From assembly GCF_018417535.1 (NCBI RefSeq), contig NZ_CP070979.1, positions 620,001 through 684,000 of the forward strand: DNA of 64,000 bases. Reading direction: 5' to 3'. The DNA comes from Burkholderia pyrrocinia. GTDB taxonomy: Bacteria > Pseudomonadota > Gammaproteobacteria > Burkholderiales > Burkholderiaceae. This document shows positions 8,035-16,176 of this stretch, in pieces (within the stretch, counting starts at the first letter, position 1; each line of letters begins with the position of its first letter). Made by a program: the position numbers and the translations under genes. The notes beneath the pieces were generated by a model. That model saw only the letters and a program-made list of their open reading frames with translations, did not search any database and was not told the origin of the DNA.

Positions 8035-10227
8035 CTACCAGTTGTATTTCGCGCTGGCCAGCACGGTCCGCTCGTTGCCGAATACGCACACGGCATACGA
8101 CTGGCAGCCGCTGACGTAGCGCCGGTCGAACAGGTTCGCAACGTTCAATGCGAACCGCCAGTGCCGCATGTCGTAGTGCATCGCCAGGTCGTACAGCGTA
8201 TAGCTGGACACCGTCAGCGAATTGTCGGGCGCGCCGGCCGACGCGCTCTGGTAGCGCACGCCGCCGCCGATCCCCAGGCCCGACAGCGCGCCCGTATGCC
8301 ACGTCCAGTCGGCCCACATCGACGCCATCTGCCGCGGCAGCGGCACGGCCACCGGCCAGTTGTTCAGCGACGCGCCGTTCGCCTGCACGTTCTTGACGTC
8401 CTGATACACATACGATGCGACGACCGACAGCTCGCGGGTCACCTTGCCGACCGCGCTCAGCTCGATGCCGCGCGAGCGCACCTTGCCGGTCTGCACGGAC
8501 GACGTGCCGGTGCGGTCGAGATTCACCGGCGTCGGCGTCACGACGTTGGTCTGGTCGATCTGGTACACGGCCGCGCCCAGCATCAGGTTCTGGCCGGGCG
8601 GTTGCCAGCGCAGCCCGGCCTCCGTCTGCGTGCCGCGCGTCGGCTTCGGCAAGCCGCCGCCATACATCCGCACGCCGATGACGGGATCGAACGACGTCGA
8701 ATGACTCACATACGGCGACAGCCCCGCGTCGCCCCGATAGGTGAGCCCGACACGCCCGGAGAACGCACTGACGTCCTGCCGCGCCTGCGTACCGGCCGTC
8801 CGGTCGTCGAACCGCGCATTCACGCGATCCTCGCGGCCGCCGAGCGTCAGCGTCCAGCGCTGCCAGCGGATCTGGTCCTGCGCGTACACGCCGAACGCGT
8901 TCATCGCCGTGTACTGGTCGACGTGGCCGAGCGACGTCGGGCCGGAGAAGATCGCGGCCGTGACGGGCCGATAGACGGGGTGGTACAGGTTGAGCGACGG
9001 CGCCAGCGCGAGCCATACGCTGTTGGTGGTCGTCTGCCGGTCGAACTGCAGGCCGAGCAGCAGCGTATGTTCGAGCGGCCCCGTGCCGAGGCGCGCCTGC
9101 GCGTAGTTGTCGATATCGAGCCGGCTGTAGTTGAGCTGGAACAGCCCCGCGAAACGCATCATGTTCGTCGTGCTGCGGGGCGCCAGGCCGTTGCCGAACA
9201 CCGTCGCGTCGTCGAGCGACAGGTGCGACCAGCGCACGTCCTGGTGCAGCGTCCACATCGCATTCACGCGGTGCTCCAGCGCGTAGCCGAGCGACCATTG
9301 CTTCTTCCGGTAGTCGTTGAACGACGGGTCGCCCATGTAGATGTCCTGCGACAGGCGACCGTTCGGGTTCGGCAGCACGGTGCCCTGCGCGGGCAGGAAG
9401 TTCGACGAGATGTCGCCGCTGTCCTGCAGGAACGACGCGGAGAATGTCAGCGACGTGTCGGCGTTCGGCCGCCATCGGAACGACGGCGCCAGCGCGACGC
9501 GCCGGTCGCCGTTCGGGCCGGTCACCGCATTGCCGTCGCGCGCAACGCCGACGAAGCGATACGCATACCGGCCGTCCCGGTCGAGTTGGTCACCGACGTC
9601 AAGCATGAATTGCTTGCGCGCATAATTGCCGATCTGCATGCCGGCTTCGCGCACGCGCTCGCCGTCGGCGAGTTTCGTATGCGCGTCGACGATCGCGCCG
9701 GGTTCGCCCGCACCGTACAGCACCGACGTCGGCCCGCGCAGCACCGCGATCGAGTCGATCGTGTACGGGTCGACACGCCAGTTCGCGATGACGGCCGTAT
9801 TCGGCGCCGGCACGCCGTCGACGTACAGCGTCGGCGTGAAGCCGCGCAGCGCCGCATACCAGTCGGTCCGGCTGTCGGCGCCGAACGACGCGAAGCCCGG
9901 CACGTAGCGCAGCGCCTGGTTCAGGTCGGCCGCGCCGGTCATCTCGATCTGTTGCGCGGTCACGATGTTGGTCGTCTGCGGGATCTCGGCCACCGGCGTG
10001 TCGGTCTTGGTTCCGGCGGCGGTGCGCAGCCCGACGAGCCCGACGGACGATCCGCCGGCCTTCTCCGTCACGTCGATGGGCGGCAGCACGGCCACCACCG
10101 CGCCGGCCTGCGCCACCGCCGTGGCGTTCGACGCCTGCGCATGCGCGCCGCCCGCCGCGGCCACGCACAACGTTCCCCCGGCAGCGATCGCCCTTGCGCG
10201 TCGCGCCGCACCCGTCCCCGTTCCCAT
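8035..10227 (-). CDS. TonB-dependent outer-membrane receptor (siderophore type)
   Basis: The 730-residue protein has a signal peptide ending near AHAQA, then an N-terminal plug (about 70-200; EIPQTTNIVTAQQIE, LRGPTSVLYGAGEPG) and a beta-barrel ending in the terminal aromatic NW. The plug motifs place it in the ferric-siderophore receptor group (FhuA/FcuA-like, TIGR01783 type), which uses TonB-ExbBD energy to import iron chelates. No siderophore synthesis or permease genes are adjacent. A GGAG ribosome-binding site lies 9-10 bases before the ATG, and a dispersed intergenic repeat begins immediately upstream of it. I did not find a convincing Fur box. Confidence 0.9.
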   Translation of the reverse strand: MGTGTGAARRARAIAAGGTLCVAAAGGAHAQASNATAVAQAGAVVAVLPPIDVTEKAGGSSVGLVGLRTAAGTKTDTPVAEIPQTTNIVTAQQIEMTGAADLNQALRYVPGFASFGADSRTDWYAALRGFTPTLYVDGVPAPNTAVIANWRVDPYTIDSIAVLRGPTSVLYGAGEPGAIVDAHTKLADGERVREAGMQIGNYARKQFMLDVGDQLDRDGRYAYRFVGVARDGNAVTGPNGDRRVALAPSFRWRPNADTSLTFSASFLQDSGDISSNFLPAQGTVLPNPNGRLSQDIYMGDPSFNDYRKKQWSLGYALEHRVNAMWTLHQDVRWSHLSLDDATVFGNGLAPRSTTNMMRFAGLFQLNYSRLDIDNYAQARLGTGPLEHTLLLGLQFDRQTTTNSVWLALAPSLNLYHPVYRPVTAAIFSGPTSLGHVDQYTAMNAFGVYAQDQIRWQRWTLTLGGREDRVNARFDDRTAGTQARQDVSAFSGRVGLTYRGDAGLSPYVSHSTSFDPVIGVRMYGGGLPKPTRGTQTEAGLRWQPPGQNLMLGAAVYQIDQTNVVTPTPVNLDRTGTSSVQTGKVRSRGIELSAVGKVTRELSVVASYVYQDVKNVQANGASLNNWPVAVPLPRQMASMWADWTWHTGALSGLGIGGGVRYQSASAGAPDNSLTVSSYTLYDLAMHYDMRHWRFALNVANLFDRRYVSGCQSYAVCVFGNERTVLASAKYNW

Positions 10228-10241
10228 CGTTCAATGCTCCA

Positions 10242-10431
10242 TCGTGCTGGTGGCCGATTCGGCCCGATCGACGCACGGTGCGCCGCCGGCGACCGCCCTG
10301 CGCTGTCGTGATTGTCGTGCTGGTGATGTCGGTTGCGCGCGAGTCGGTATGCACCGGCCAATGGCGTCGTTCGCGAGCGCAGCGATCATACCGGGCGAAC
10401 GTGGCGCGGTCTTTAAAAAAGTGCGTGGGCG
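10242..10431. repeat. Dispersed intergenic repeat, copy A (about 190 bp)
   Basis: This stretch matches 50998-51178 nearly base for base. The shared blocks start TCGTGCTGGTGGCCGATTCG, continue through GTGCTGGTGATGTCGGTTG and GCGAGCGCAGCGATCATACC, and end at CTTTAAAAAA and GCGTGGGCG. The copies differ by a ~10 bp indel and scattered substitutions. Both keep the arms CGGTATG and CATACCG about 35 bp apart, and a TATGAT on the minus strand. The small frames inside it have no recognisable domain and are probably not genes. Here it fills the leader of the TonB-dependent receptor. No transposase or target duplication is visible. Confidence 0.8.
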
Positions 10432-10630
10432 GGCGAATCGCGGGTTCGTGGCGTTGGGGGGCAGGTCAGGAAACGGTAAGGTGTGACGGATCGTCCGCCT
10501 TTCGACAGCGGGCCGGCGCAACGGACACGGGCTTGCATCGCGCCCGCTTCGCGGGAACCGTGAAGGGAGAAGGTTCGGGCCCGGCTGGCCCCGTTGCGTC
10601 GCGCTTTGGCGGTCGTGCCTGCCGTGTCGA

Positions 10631-10924
10631 TCAGCGCCGGGGTAGTTCGAGCGCACGCGAAAAAACTGCCGCGCCGATATCGCACGCGCTCCTCTCGATC
10701 GCCGACTCCACATCATCGGCAGAAGCGACGTCAAAGCGGACTGCGTGAGGCTGCGCCCCCTGGGCACGAAGCCGCGCAGCGGCTTGCCCGAGCCGGTCGG
10801 GATCGCGTCCTTTCAGAACGACTTCAGCGCCGGCCTCCGACAGTCCCGTCGCCAGGGCAACGCCAACACCGGTACTCGATCCGGCGATCGGCGTCCGACG
10901 GCCCGACGAATCGAACAAGTTCAA
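10631..10924 (-). pseudogene. idnO: N-terminal fragment of gluconate 5-dehydrogenase (SDR)
   Basis: Downstream of gntK on the same strand the frame reads LNLFDSSGRR, then GSSTGVGVALATGLSEAGAE, VVLKGRDPDRL and FDVASADDVESAIER. This is the start of a gluconate 5-dehydrogenase: beta-1, the glycine-rich NAD(P) loop and the next two strands. The catalytic Asn-Ser-Tyr-Lys half is missing, no ATG is present at the expected start (only TTG near 10922), and the frame runs into unrelated sequence before a stop. IdnO normally interconverts 5-ketogluconate and gluconate in the L-idonate pathway. This copy cannot be functional. Its neighbours gntK and the distant idnD suggest the ruin of an idonate operon. 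Confidence 0.7.
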
Positions 10925-10962
10925 TCCTTGTGCGACCGGGCCACGCCTGTAGCGAGACGTCG

Positions 10963-11490
10963 TCACTCGCCGACGGTATCCATCGATCCATCCAGCCATC
11001 GAACGATCGACGCGAGATTCCGCTCTTGTCGGTCGCGGGCGAGCAAGCACAGCACGCGATCCTCGCCGACCGGCGACTCGAGGGTGTCGAACTGATTCGA
11101 CACGAGTCCGGCTGGAAACGCGTGCCCGACTCGATCCGATACGCGCTTCAGTGCCTCTTCCATCCCGATTTCGAGGTAGACGAACCGCAACCCGGGAACG
11201 CGCGCGCGCAGCCGGGTGCGATAAGCGGCCCGCAGCGCCGAGCACGACAACACGACGGAAGCGCTCGAGGCCGTCATCATGCTTGCCAGCACGTCCAGCC
11301 ATGGCTGCCGATCGGAATCGTCCAGCGCGATGCCGTTGCGCATCTTGTGCTTGCTTTCCGGCAGGTGGTAATCGTCGCCCTCGACGAACACGCCGCCGAG
11401 GGCAGCCGCCAGCATCGCGCCAAGCGTCGACTTCCCGCAACCGGACACGCCCATCACGACGATCCTGTGTCTCGACTCTACCGATGCCAT
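10963..11490 (-). CDS. gntK: Gluconokinase
   Basis: A 175-residue P-loop kinase with Walker A GVSGCGKS (14-21) and the family segments EGDDYHLPESKHKM and LDDSDRQPWL. It phosphorylates D-gluconate to 6-phosphogluconate, feeding the Entner-Doudoroff and pentose-phosphate routes in the cytoplasm. The ATG at 11490 gives the usual family length; an upstream ATG at 11556 would add a non-conserved tail. It follows the amino-acid-binding protein gene by about 80 bp on the same strand and precedes the idnO remnant, so it may be read through from the transporter operon. Confidence 0.9.
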   Translation of the reverse strand: MASVESRHRIVVMGVSGCGKSTLGAMLAAALGGVFVEGDDYHLPESKHKMRNGIALDDSDRQPWLDVLASMMTASSASVVLSCSALRAAYRTRLRARVPGLRFVYLEIGMEEALKRVSDRVGHAFPAGLVSNQFDTLESPVGEDRVLCLLARDRQERNLASIVRWLDGSMDTVGE

Positions 11491-11568
11491 TCCGATTCTC
11501 ACTGGCAAGCTCCGGGTGCCGGCTGCCCCGGCCTGGATGGCGTGTTGCCGCGCCATCGAACGGCCACG

Positions 11569-12417
11569 TTACGAAACCGGCGTGAACTTCAGCTGATTGA
11601 TCGGCGTCACCTTGTCGGTCCGCACCAGACCGTACGGCGTCTTCGGTCCCAGCCATTTTTCGAAGATGGCCTGCATCTGCCCGTTCTGTTCGAGCGACGC
11701 CAGCGCCTGGTTCACGGCGCCGAGCATCCCCTGCTCGCTCAGACGCAACCCGACGGCAATCGGCTCGATCAACATCGGCTCGGCCGCAATGGTGACCGCG
11801 CCGTCCGTGCCCTCGACCTGTTTCGCGATCTTGATCGCCGTCATCTGGTTGGTCACGAAACCCTTCACCTTGCCTTGCGCGAGGGCGAGAAACGCCGAAC
11901 TCGTGTCGTGGAACGTCACCGCCTGGCCATCCTTGATCGACAGCGGGATCGATTGCGCCGACGTCGATCCATCGGCCGCGCTGATCTTCTGGCCCGTGAA
12001 ATCGGCCAGCTTCTTGCCGCCGTCGGCCTTTTTCACGACCAGCACTTCCTTGGTGGAGTAATACGCATCGCTGAACGCGATCTGGGTCGCCCGCGTCTTC
12101 GTATAAGCGAGGTTGGCGACGACGATATCCACGCGCCCGAGCTTCAATTGCGGAATGCGCGCCTCGACGGCCAGCGGCGAGAGTTTCGCCTTCACGCCGA
12201 TCTGCTTCGCGATCGCGTTGCAGAGGTCGACGTCCATCCCCTCGAGCTGGCGCGTTTGCGCGTTCGGATAGGAAAAAGGCTCGACGTTCGAATACACGCC
12301 GCAGTTCAGTTCGCCGTGTGCCTTGACATCGGCCAACTGATCGGCGCGAGCGGGCGCGACGTACATGAAGATGCCGACCGACAGCAGCATTCCCGCGATG
12401 ACTTTCAACTTTTCCAT
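11569..12417 (-). CDS. Periplasmic binding protein of a polar amino-acid ABC importer
   Basis: 282 residues with a signal peptide (cleavage after APARA, about 26) and a family-3 solute-binding fold: GVYSNVEPFSYPN near the start, LEGMDVDLCNAIAKQIGVK, and the hinge segments typical of glutamine/arginine/glutamate binders. It captures the ligand in the periplasm for the two permeases and the ATPase encoded just upstream in the same operon. An AAGGGG ribosome-binding site sits before the ATG. The ligand cannot be read from sequence. The surrounding metabolic genes suggest an acidic or cyclic amino-acid derivative rather than a common protein amino acid. Confidence 0.9.
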   Translation of the reverse strand: MEKLKVIAGMLLSVGIFMYVAPARADQLADVKAHGELNCGVYSNVEPFSYPNAQTRQLEGMDVDLCNAIAKQIGVKAKLSPLAVEARIPQLKLGRVDIVVANLAYTKTRATQIAFSDAYYSTKEVLVVKKADGGKKLADFTGQKISAADGSTSAQSIPLSIKDGQAVTFHDTSSAFLALAQGKVKGFVTNQMTAIKIAKQVEGTDGAVTIAAEPMLIEPIAVGLRLSEQGMLGAVNQALASLEQNGQMQAIFEKWLGPKTPYGLVRTDKVTPINQLKFTPVS

Positions 12418-12503
12418 CGTGTAACCCCTTGAGGCTTGACTGACAAACTTGTTTTGAAATGAACTACGGAGGACCTGCAGTGCCCGGCCGGCCGCGCTCG
12501 CGA

Positions 12504-13232
12504 TCAATGCGAACGCAGATCCGACAGGAATTTTTTCGCGCGCGCGTGCTTCGGCGCAGTGAAGAACGCGTCGGGCTCGGCCGTCTCGAGAATCGTTCCC
12601 GCGTCCATGAACCAGATGCGGTCGGCCACTTCACGCGCAAACCCCATTTCGTGCGTCACGCACATCATCGTCATGCCTTCCTGCGCGAGACTCTTCATCA
12701 CGCTCAGCACCTCGCCGACCATCTCCGGATCGAGCGCGCTGGTCGGTTCGTCGAACAACATCGCCGGCGGGTTCATCGCGAGCGCCCGTGCAATCGCAAC
12801 GCGTTGCTGCTGCCCGCCCGACAACTGGGGCGGATAGGCGTTCGCCTTGTTCGACAATCCGACACGGGCGAGCAAATCCAGTGCCTTGCTCTGCGCCTCC
12901 GCGCGCTTCACGCCGCTGACGCGAATCGGCGCGAGCGTGATGTTCTCCAGCACCGACAGATGCGGGAAGAGATTGAATTGCTGGAACACGAACCCGATAC
13001 GGCTTCGATATGCGTTCACGCTCATCTTCCGGTCGTGGATGTCCTGTCCGTCGAACGAAATCTGGCCGCGATTGATTTCTTCCAGCCGGTTGACCGTGCG
13101 AATCAGCGTCGACTTCCCGGAACCCGACGGCCCGCAGACAACCACCACTTCGCCCTTGCGCACCTCGGCGTTGATGTCGACGAGCGCGTGATATTCGCCA
13201 TACCACTTGTTGACGTTGGAAAACTTGATCAT
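12504..13232 (-). CDS. ATPase of the polar amino-acid ABC importer
   Basis: 242 residues with Walker [10 protein letters not shown], signature LSGGQQQR, Walker [14 protein letters not shown] and the switch histidine in CVTHEMGF. The close similarity to GlnQ/HisP-type ATPases matches the binding protein and permeases around it. It powers import at the cytoplasmic face of the inner membrane. The ATG at 13232 was preferred over one nine codons upstream because an AAGGAA ribosome-binding site lies about 7 bases before it. It lies 27 bp downstream of the second permease. Confidence 0.93.
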   Translation of the reverse strand: MIKFSNVNKWYGEYHALVDINAEVRKGEVVVVCGPSGSGKSTLIRTVNRLEEINRGQISFDGQDIHDRKMSVNAYRSRIGFVFQQFNLFPHLSVLENITLAPIRVSGVKRAEAQSKALDLLARVGLSNKANAYPPQLSGGQQQRVAIARALAMNPPAMLFDEPTSALDPEMVGEVLSVMKSLAQEGMTMMCVTHEMGFAREVADRIWFMDAGTILETAEPDAFFTAPKHARAKKFLSDLRSH

Positions 13233-13259
13233 CGGAGTTCCTTGAGAGAGTCGGGTCAC

Positions 13260-14009
13260 TCAGTTCCCGGTGGATACCGAGCCGGCCAGCGAAACCGCGT
13301 TCGCCGATTTCGCGCGGGCGTTCATGCCGGCGCGTTTGCGCGTCACACGGCGTTCCAGGTATTGCGCGAACTGCGTCAGCGCATAACAGAGCGCGAAGTA
13401 GCAGAGCGCGAGGATCAGATAGACCGGGAACGGCTTCGTCAGCAGCCGGTTGTTGATCTGGTCGGCCGCGAACGAGATCTCCTGGACGTTGATGATGTAG
13501 CCGAGCGACGTCTCCTTGATGGTCGACACGAACTGCGTCATCATGCTCGGCACCACGTTGTACAGGGTCTGCGGCAGCACCACGCACCGCATGGTCTTCA
13601 AGTAGCTCATGCCGAGTGCACGCGACGCTTCGACCTGCCCTTTCGGCAGCGCTTCGATACCGCCGCGAATGATCTCGCCGAGATACGCCGAGTCGTAGAC
13701 GACGAGCGCGCACAGCATCGTGACGAACCCCGTGACCGGATAGCCGGTGAGCACGGGCACGAGGAAGTACACCCAGAACACGACCATCAGCAGCGGCACG
13801 CCGCGAACCGCGTAGACGAGCGCGGTGGCCGGCGCGCGCAGCACCCGGAACGGGCTGATTCTCGCGAGCGCAACGAGTATCCCGAGCGGAAAGGCGATCG
13901 CGAGCGCGGCGACCGAAAGCAGGATCGTCAGCACGATGCCGCCGAGCGGCCCGTGCGGATACTGCCCGATCAGCAACAGCGCCCAGTTGTCTCGAATGAT
14001 CTCGAACAT
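13260..14009 (-). CDS. Permease 2 of the polar amino-acid ABC importer
   Basis: 249 residues, about five membrane helices, with the EAA coupling loop (EASRALGMSYLKTMRCVVLPQ) characteristic of the His/Glu/Gln/Arg/opine permease subfamily. It forms the membrane channel as a heterodimer with the permease encoded directly upstream; only two bases separate the stop of that gene from this ATG, so translation is probably coupled. A GGAG lies about 11 bases before the start. The C-terminal ~35 residues form a charged cytoplasmic tail slightly longer than usual. Confidence 0.92.
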   Translation of the reverse strand: MFEIIRDNWALLLIGQYPHGPLGGIVLTILLSVAALAIAFPLGILVALARISPFRVLRAPATALVYAVRGVPLLMVVFWVYFLVPVLTGYPVTGFVTMLCALVVYDSAYLGEIIRGGIEALPKGQVEASRALGMSYLKTMRCVVLPQTLYNVVPSMMTQFVSTIKETSLGYIINVQEISFAADQINNRLLTKPFPVYLILALCYFALCYALTQFAQYLERRVTRKRAGMNARAKSANAVSLAGSVSTGN

Positions 14010-14011
14010 GG

Positions 14012-14713
14012 TCACTTCACTCCCGGAATACGGTAGAAGGCTGCAAGCCGTGCGCCCAGGAGCATGATCAGCAGCGAGATGGCCAGATACATCACGGTTG
14101 CGACGAAATACGATTCGAACGACAGGAACGTGTCGTTCTCGATCTGCCGCGTCACGTAGGTGAGCTCCGCGGCGCCGATCGCCATCGCGAGGCTCGTGTT
14201 CTTGAAGAGCAGCACCGCATGATTGACCATCGGCGGGATTGCGTTTCGCAGCGCCTGCGGCAGGACGACATGACGCATCCCCTTCAGGAAGTTCAGGCCG
14301 AGCGCGCGGCAGGCTTCGTACTGGCCATACGGAACGGCGCGCAGCCCGCTGCGGATGTCTTCCGAGAAATAGGCGCCGCTGCACAGCCCGATCGCGACGA
14401 CCGCGAACACGAACTGGCCGTTGTATTCGTTGAGAAACGCCTGGATCCCGGCAGGCAGGATGTTCGAGATGCCGAAATACCAGAACAGGATCTGCACGAG
14501 CATCGGCACGTTGCGGTGATACGCGACGAACGCGGCGACGAAGCGCTCCGCGATCCGGATATTCGTCATGCGAATCAACGTGAGGGTCAGCCCTATCACG
14601 AGCGACAGCAGCCACGCCGAGACGGCCATCATCAGCGTCAGCTCGATGCCGTGCAGAAACAGTGCGCCGTAGTCGCCTCGCAGCACTGCAGAAAGGTCAA
14701 AATGCAGCTTCAT
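14012..14713 (-). CDS. Permease 1 of the polar amino-acid ABC importer
   Basis: 233 residues with about five membrane helices and the EAA loop (EACRALGLNFLKGMRHVVLPQ). It is the first gene of an operon that runs permease 1, permease 2, ATPase, binding protein, and possibly gntK. The promoter region 14714-15039 contains one of the four shared Nac-type promoters (14821-14885). It also has an inverted repeat with arms TTCAACGCGG (14782-14791) and CCGCGTTGAA (14808-14817) between promoter and start, which could form a leader hairpin. Confidence 0.92.
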   Translation of the reverse strand: MKLHFDLSAVLRGDYGALFLHGIELTLMMAVSAWLLSLVIGLTLTLIRMTNIRIAERFVAAFVAYHRNVPMLVQILFWYFGISNILPAGIQAFLNEYNGQFVFAVVAIGLCSGAYFSEDIRSGLRAVPYGQYEACRALGLNFLKGMRHVVLPQALRNAIPPMVNHAVLLFKNTSLAMAIGAAELTYVTRQIENDTFLSFESYFVATVMYLAISLLIMLLGARLAAFYRIPGVK

Positions 14714-14820
14714 AGTCCGCGCCTCTGGAATGAATCCGGATCGTGGCGTACCGCAATGCCGGATCCGCCACCACTTCGTTGTTCAACGCGGCGGTCGGCA
14801 TCGATGACCGCGTTGAATTC

Positions 14821-14885
14821 ATACTAGCTCGCAAAAAAACCGGCTTGCAGACGCCTTTCGTCTGGTGCGATAAGTTTGGTCGATG
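14821..14885 (-). promoter_or_regulatory. Shared Nac-type promoter, copy 1 (ABC transporter operon)
   Basis: On the minus strand CTTATCGC (plus 14867-14874) stands 17 bp upstream of a -35 hexamer TGCAAG (14844-14849). A 17 bp spacer then leads to TAGTAT as -10 (14821-14826). The same spacings occur at 20483-20547 and 25595-25659. The outer half-site is degenerate here: CATCGA where the other copies have CATAAG. The -10 is 108 bp from the permease ATG. Confidence 0.65.
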
Positions 14886-15039
14886 ACCTGCCGGCACGGC
14901 CGCCCGAGCCCCGCCCGGCGGCGCTGCGCGCCGTGTTCCCGTCGATCGGAAAGCCGCCTGTGCCGCGACGCCGCGGGGTAAACACCCACGCGCCGAACGC
15001 AGCTACGCCACCATGCGGCGACCGGTACAACAACGGCCG

Positions 15040-16053
15040 CTATCGACCGATGCGCGGCGCATCGGTCAACACCTGAGGATTGACGGGTGTCGGCGGCCGG
15101 CCGGCATGCGGCCCCGCTCCCAGCGCCGCAATCAGGTTGTCGACGGCGAGCGACGCCATCGCTCGCCGTGTCGCCACCGATGCGCTGCCGATATGCGGCG
15201 TCAGCACCACGTTCCGTTGCGCGAGCAGTGCCGGGCAGACGACGGGCTCGCCCTCGAACACATCGAGTCCCGCCGCGGCGATCGCGCCTTCGGCGAGCGC
15301 GGCGGCCAGTGCGCTGTCGTCGACCACGCCACCCCGTGCGATGTTCGTCAGCGTTGCCGTCGATTTCATCTGCCTGAGTTCGTGCGCGCCGATCGCATGA
15401 TGGGAGGTCGACGAATACGGCACCACGACGATCAGGTGGTCGGATTCGCGCAGCAGCGCATCCTTGTCGACATGGCGCGCACGGCAACTCGCCTCCAGTT
15501 CCGGCGACAACCGCGAGCGGTTGTGATAGATCACCTTCATGCCGAAGCCCAGTGCGCCGCGACGCGCGATCGCCTGGCCGATGCGGCCCATGCCCAGTAT
15601 CCCGAGCGTCGCGCCATGAACGTCTGCGCCGACGAACATGTCGTAGCGTCCCGTTTTCGTCCACGCGCCGCGGCGCAGGTAGTGCTCGGATTCGGTGATG
15701 CGCCGCGCGGTCGCCATCATCAGCGCGAAACCGAAATCCGCGGTCGTTTCGGTCAGCACGTCCGGTGTGTTGGTCACGATCACGCCGCGCGCGGAGCACG
15801 CATCGACGTCGATGTTGTTGTAGCCGACGCCGATGTTGCAGACCGCCTCGAGCCCGGGGCAGGCATCGAGCAGGGTCGCGTCGATCCGGTCGCTGCCCGC
15901 GGTGACGGCGCCGCGTTTCCCCTGCAGCCGGGCGATCAGTTCCGGTTGCGACCAGATCGTGTCGTCCGGGTTGTCGGTCACGTCGAAAGGCTCCCGCAAA
16001 CGGTCGACGATGTCGGGAAACGACGCTCGGGTCACAAGAATCGACGCTCGCAT
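15040..16053 (-). CDS. D-2-hydroxyacid dehydrogenase (2-ketogluconate/hydroxypyruvate reductase type)
   Basis: 337 residues. The Rossmann loop LGILGMGRIGQAIARRG and the catalytic Arg (NIARGG), Glu (FEGEP) and His (TPHIGSA) of the D-isomer-specific 2-hydroxyacid dehydrogenases are all present. Members of this subgroup reduce glyoxylate, hydroxypyruvate or 2-keto-gluconate with NAD(P)H. The ATG at 16053 has a strong AAGGAG site. It follows the PEPC-like gene by 123 bp, a gap with a long-loop inverted repeat (arms GCCGCCCCG at 16116 and CGGGGCGGC at 16167) that may attenuate read-through. In context it could reduce a 2-oxo acid released by the RraA-type aldolase; gntK and idnD nearby also make ketogluconate plausible. 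Confidence 0.85.
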   Translation of the reverse strand: MRASILVTRASFPDIVDRLREPFDVTDNPDDTIWSQPELIARLQGKRGAVTAGSDRIDATLLDACPGLEAVCNIGVGYNNIDVDACSARGVIVTNTPDVLTETTADFGFALMMATARRITESEHYLRRGAWTKTGRYDMFVGADVHGATLGILGMGRIGQAIARRGALGFGMKVIYHNRSRLSPELEASCRARHVDKDALLRESDHLIVVVPYSSTSHHAIGAHELRQMKSTATLTNIARGGVVDDSALAAALAEGAIAAAGLDVFEGEPVVCPALLAQRNVVLTPHIGSASVATRRAMASLAVDNLIAALGAGPHAGRPPTPVNPQVLTDAPRIGR

Positions 16054-16176
16054 GACAGCACTCCTTGCTGGATTTCGGTAAGGGTTGAATGAGTCGGGCC
16101 GTGCCGGCGTCCGAGGCCGCCCCGGTGCGCATCGCATCGCGAACGCCGTCGCCCGCGCTGCGCGTGCGGGGCGGCG

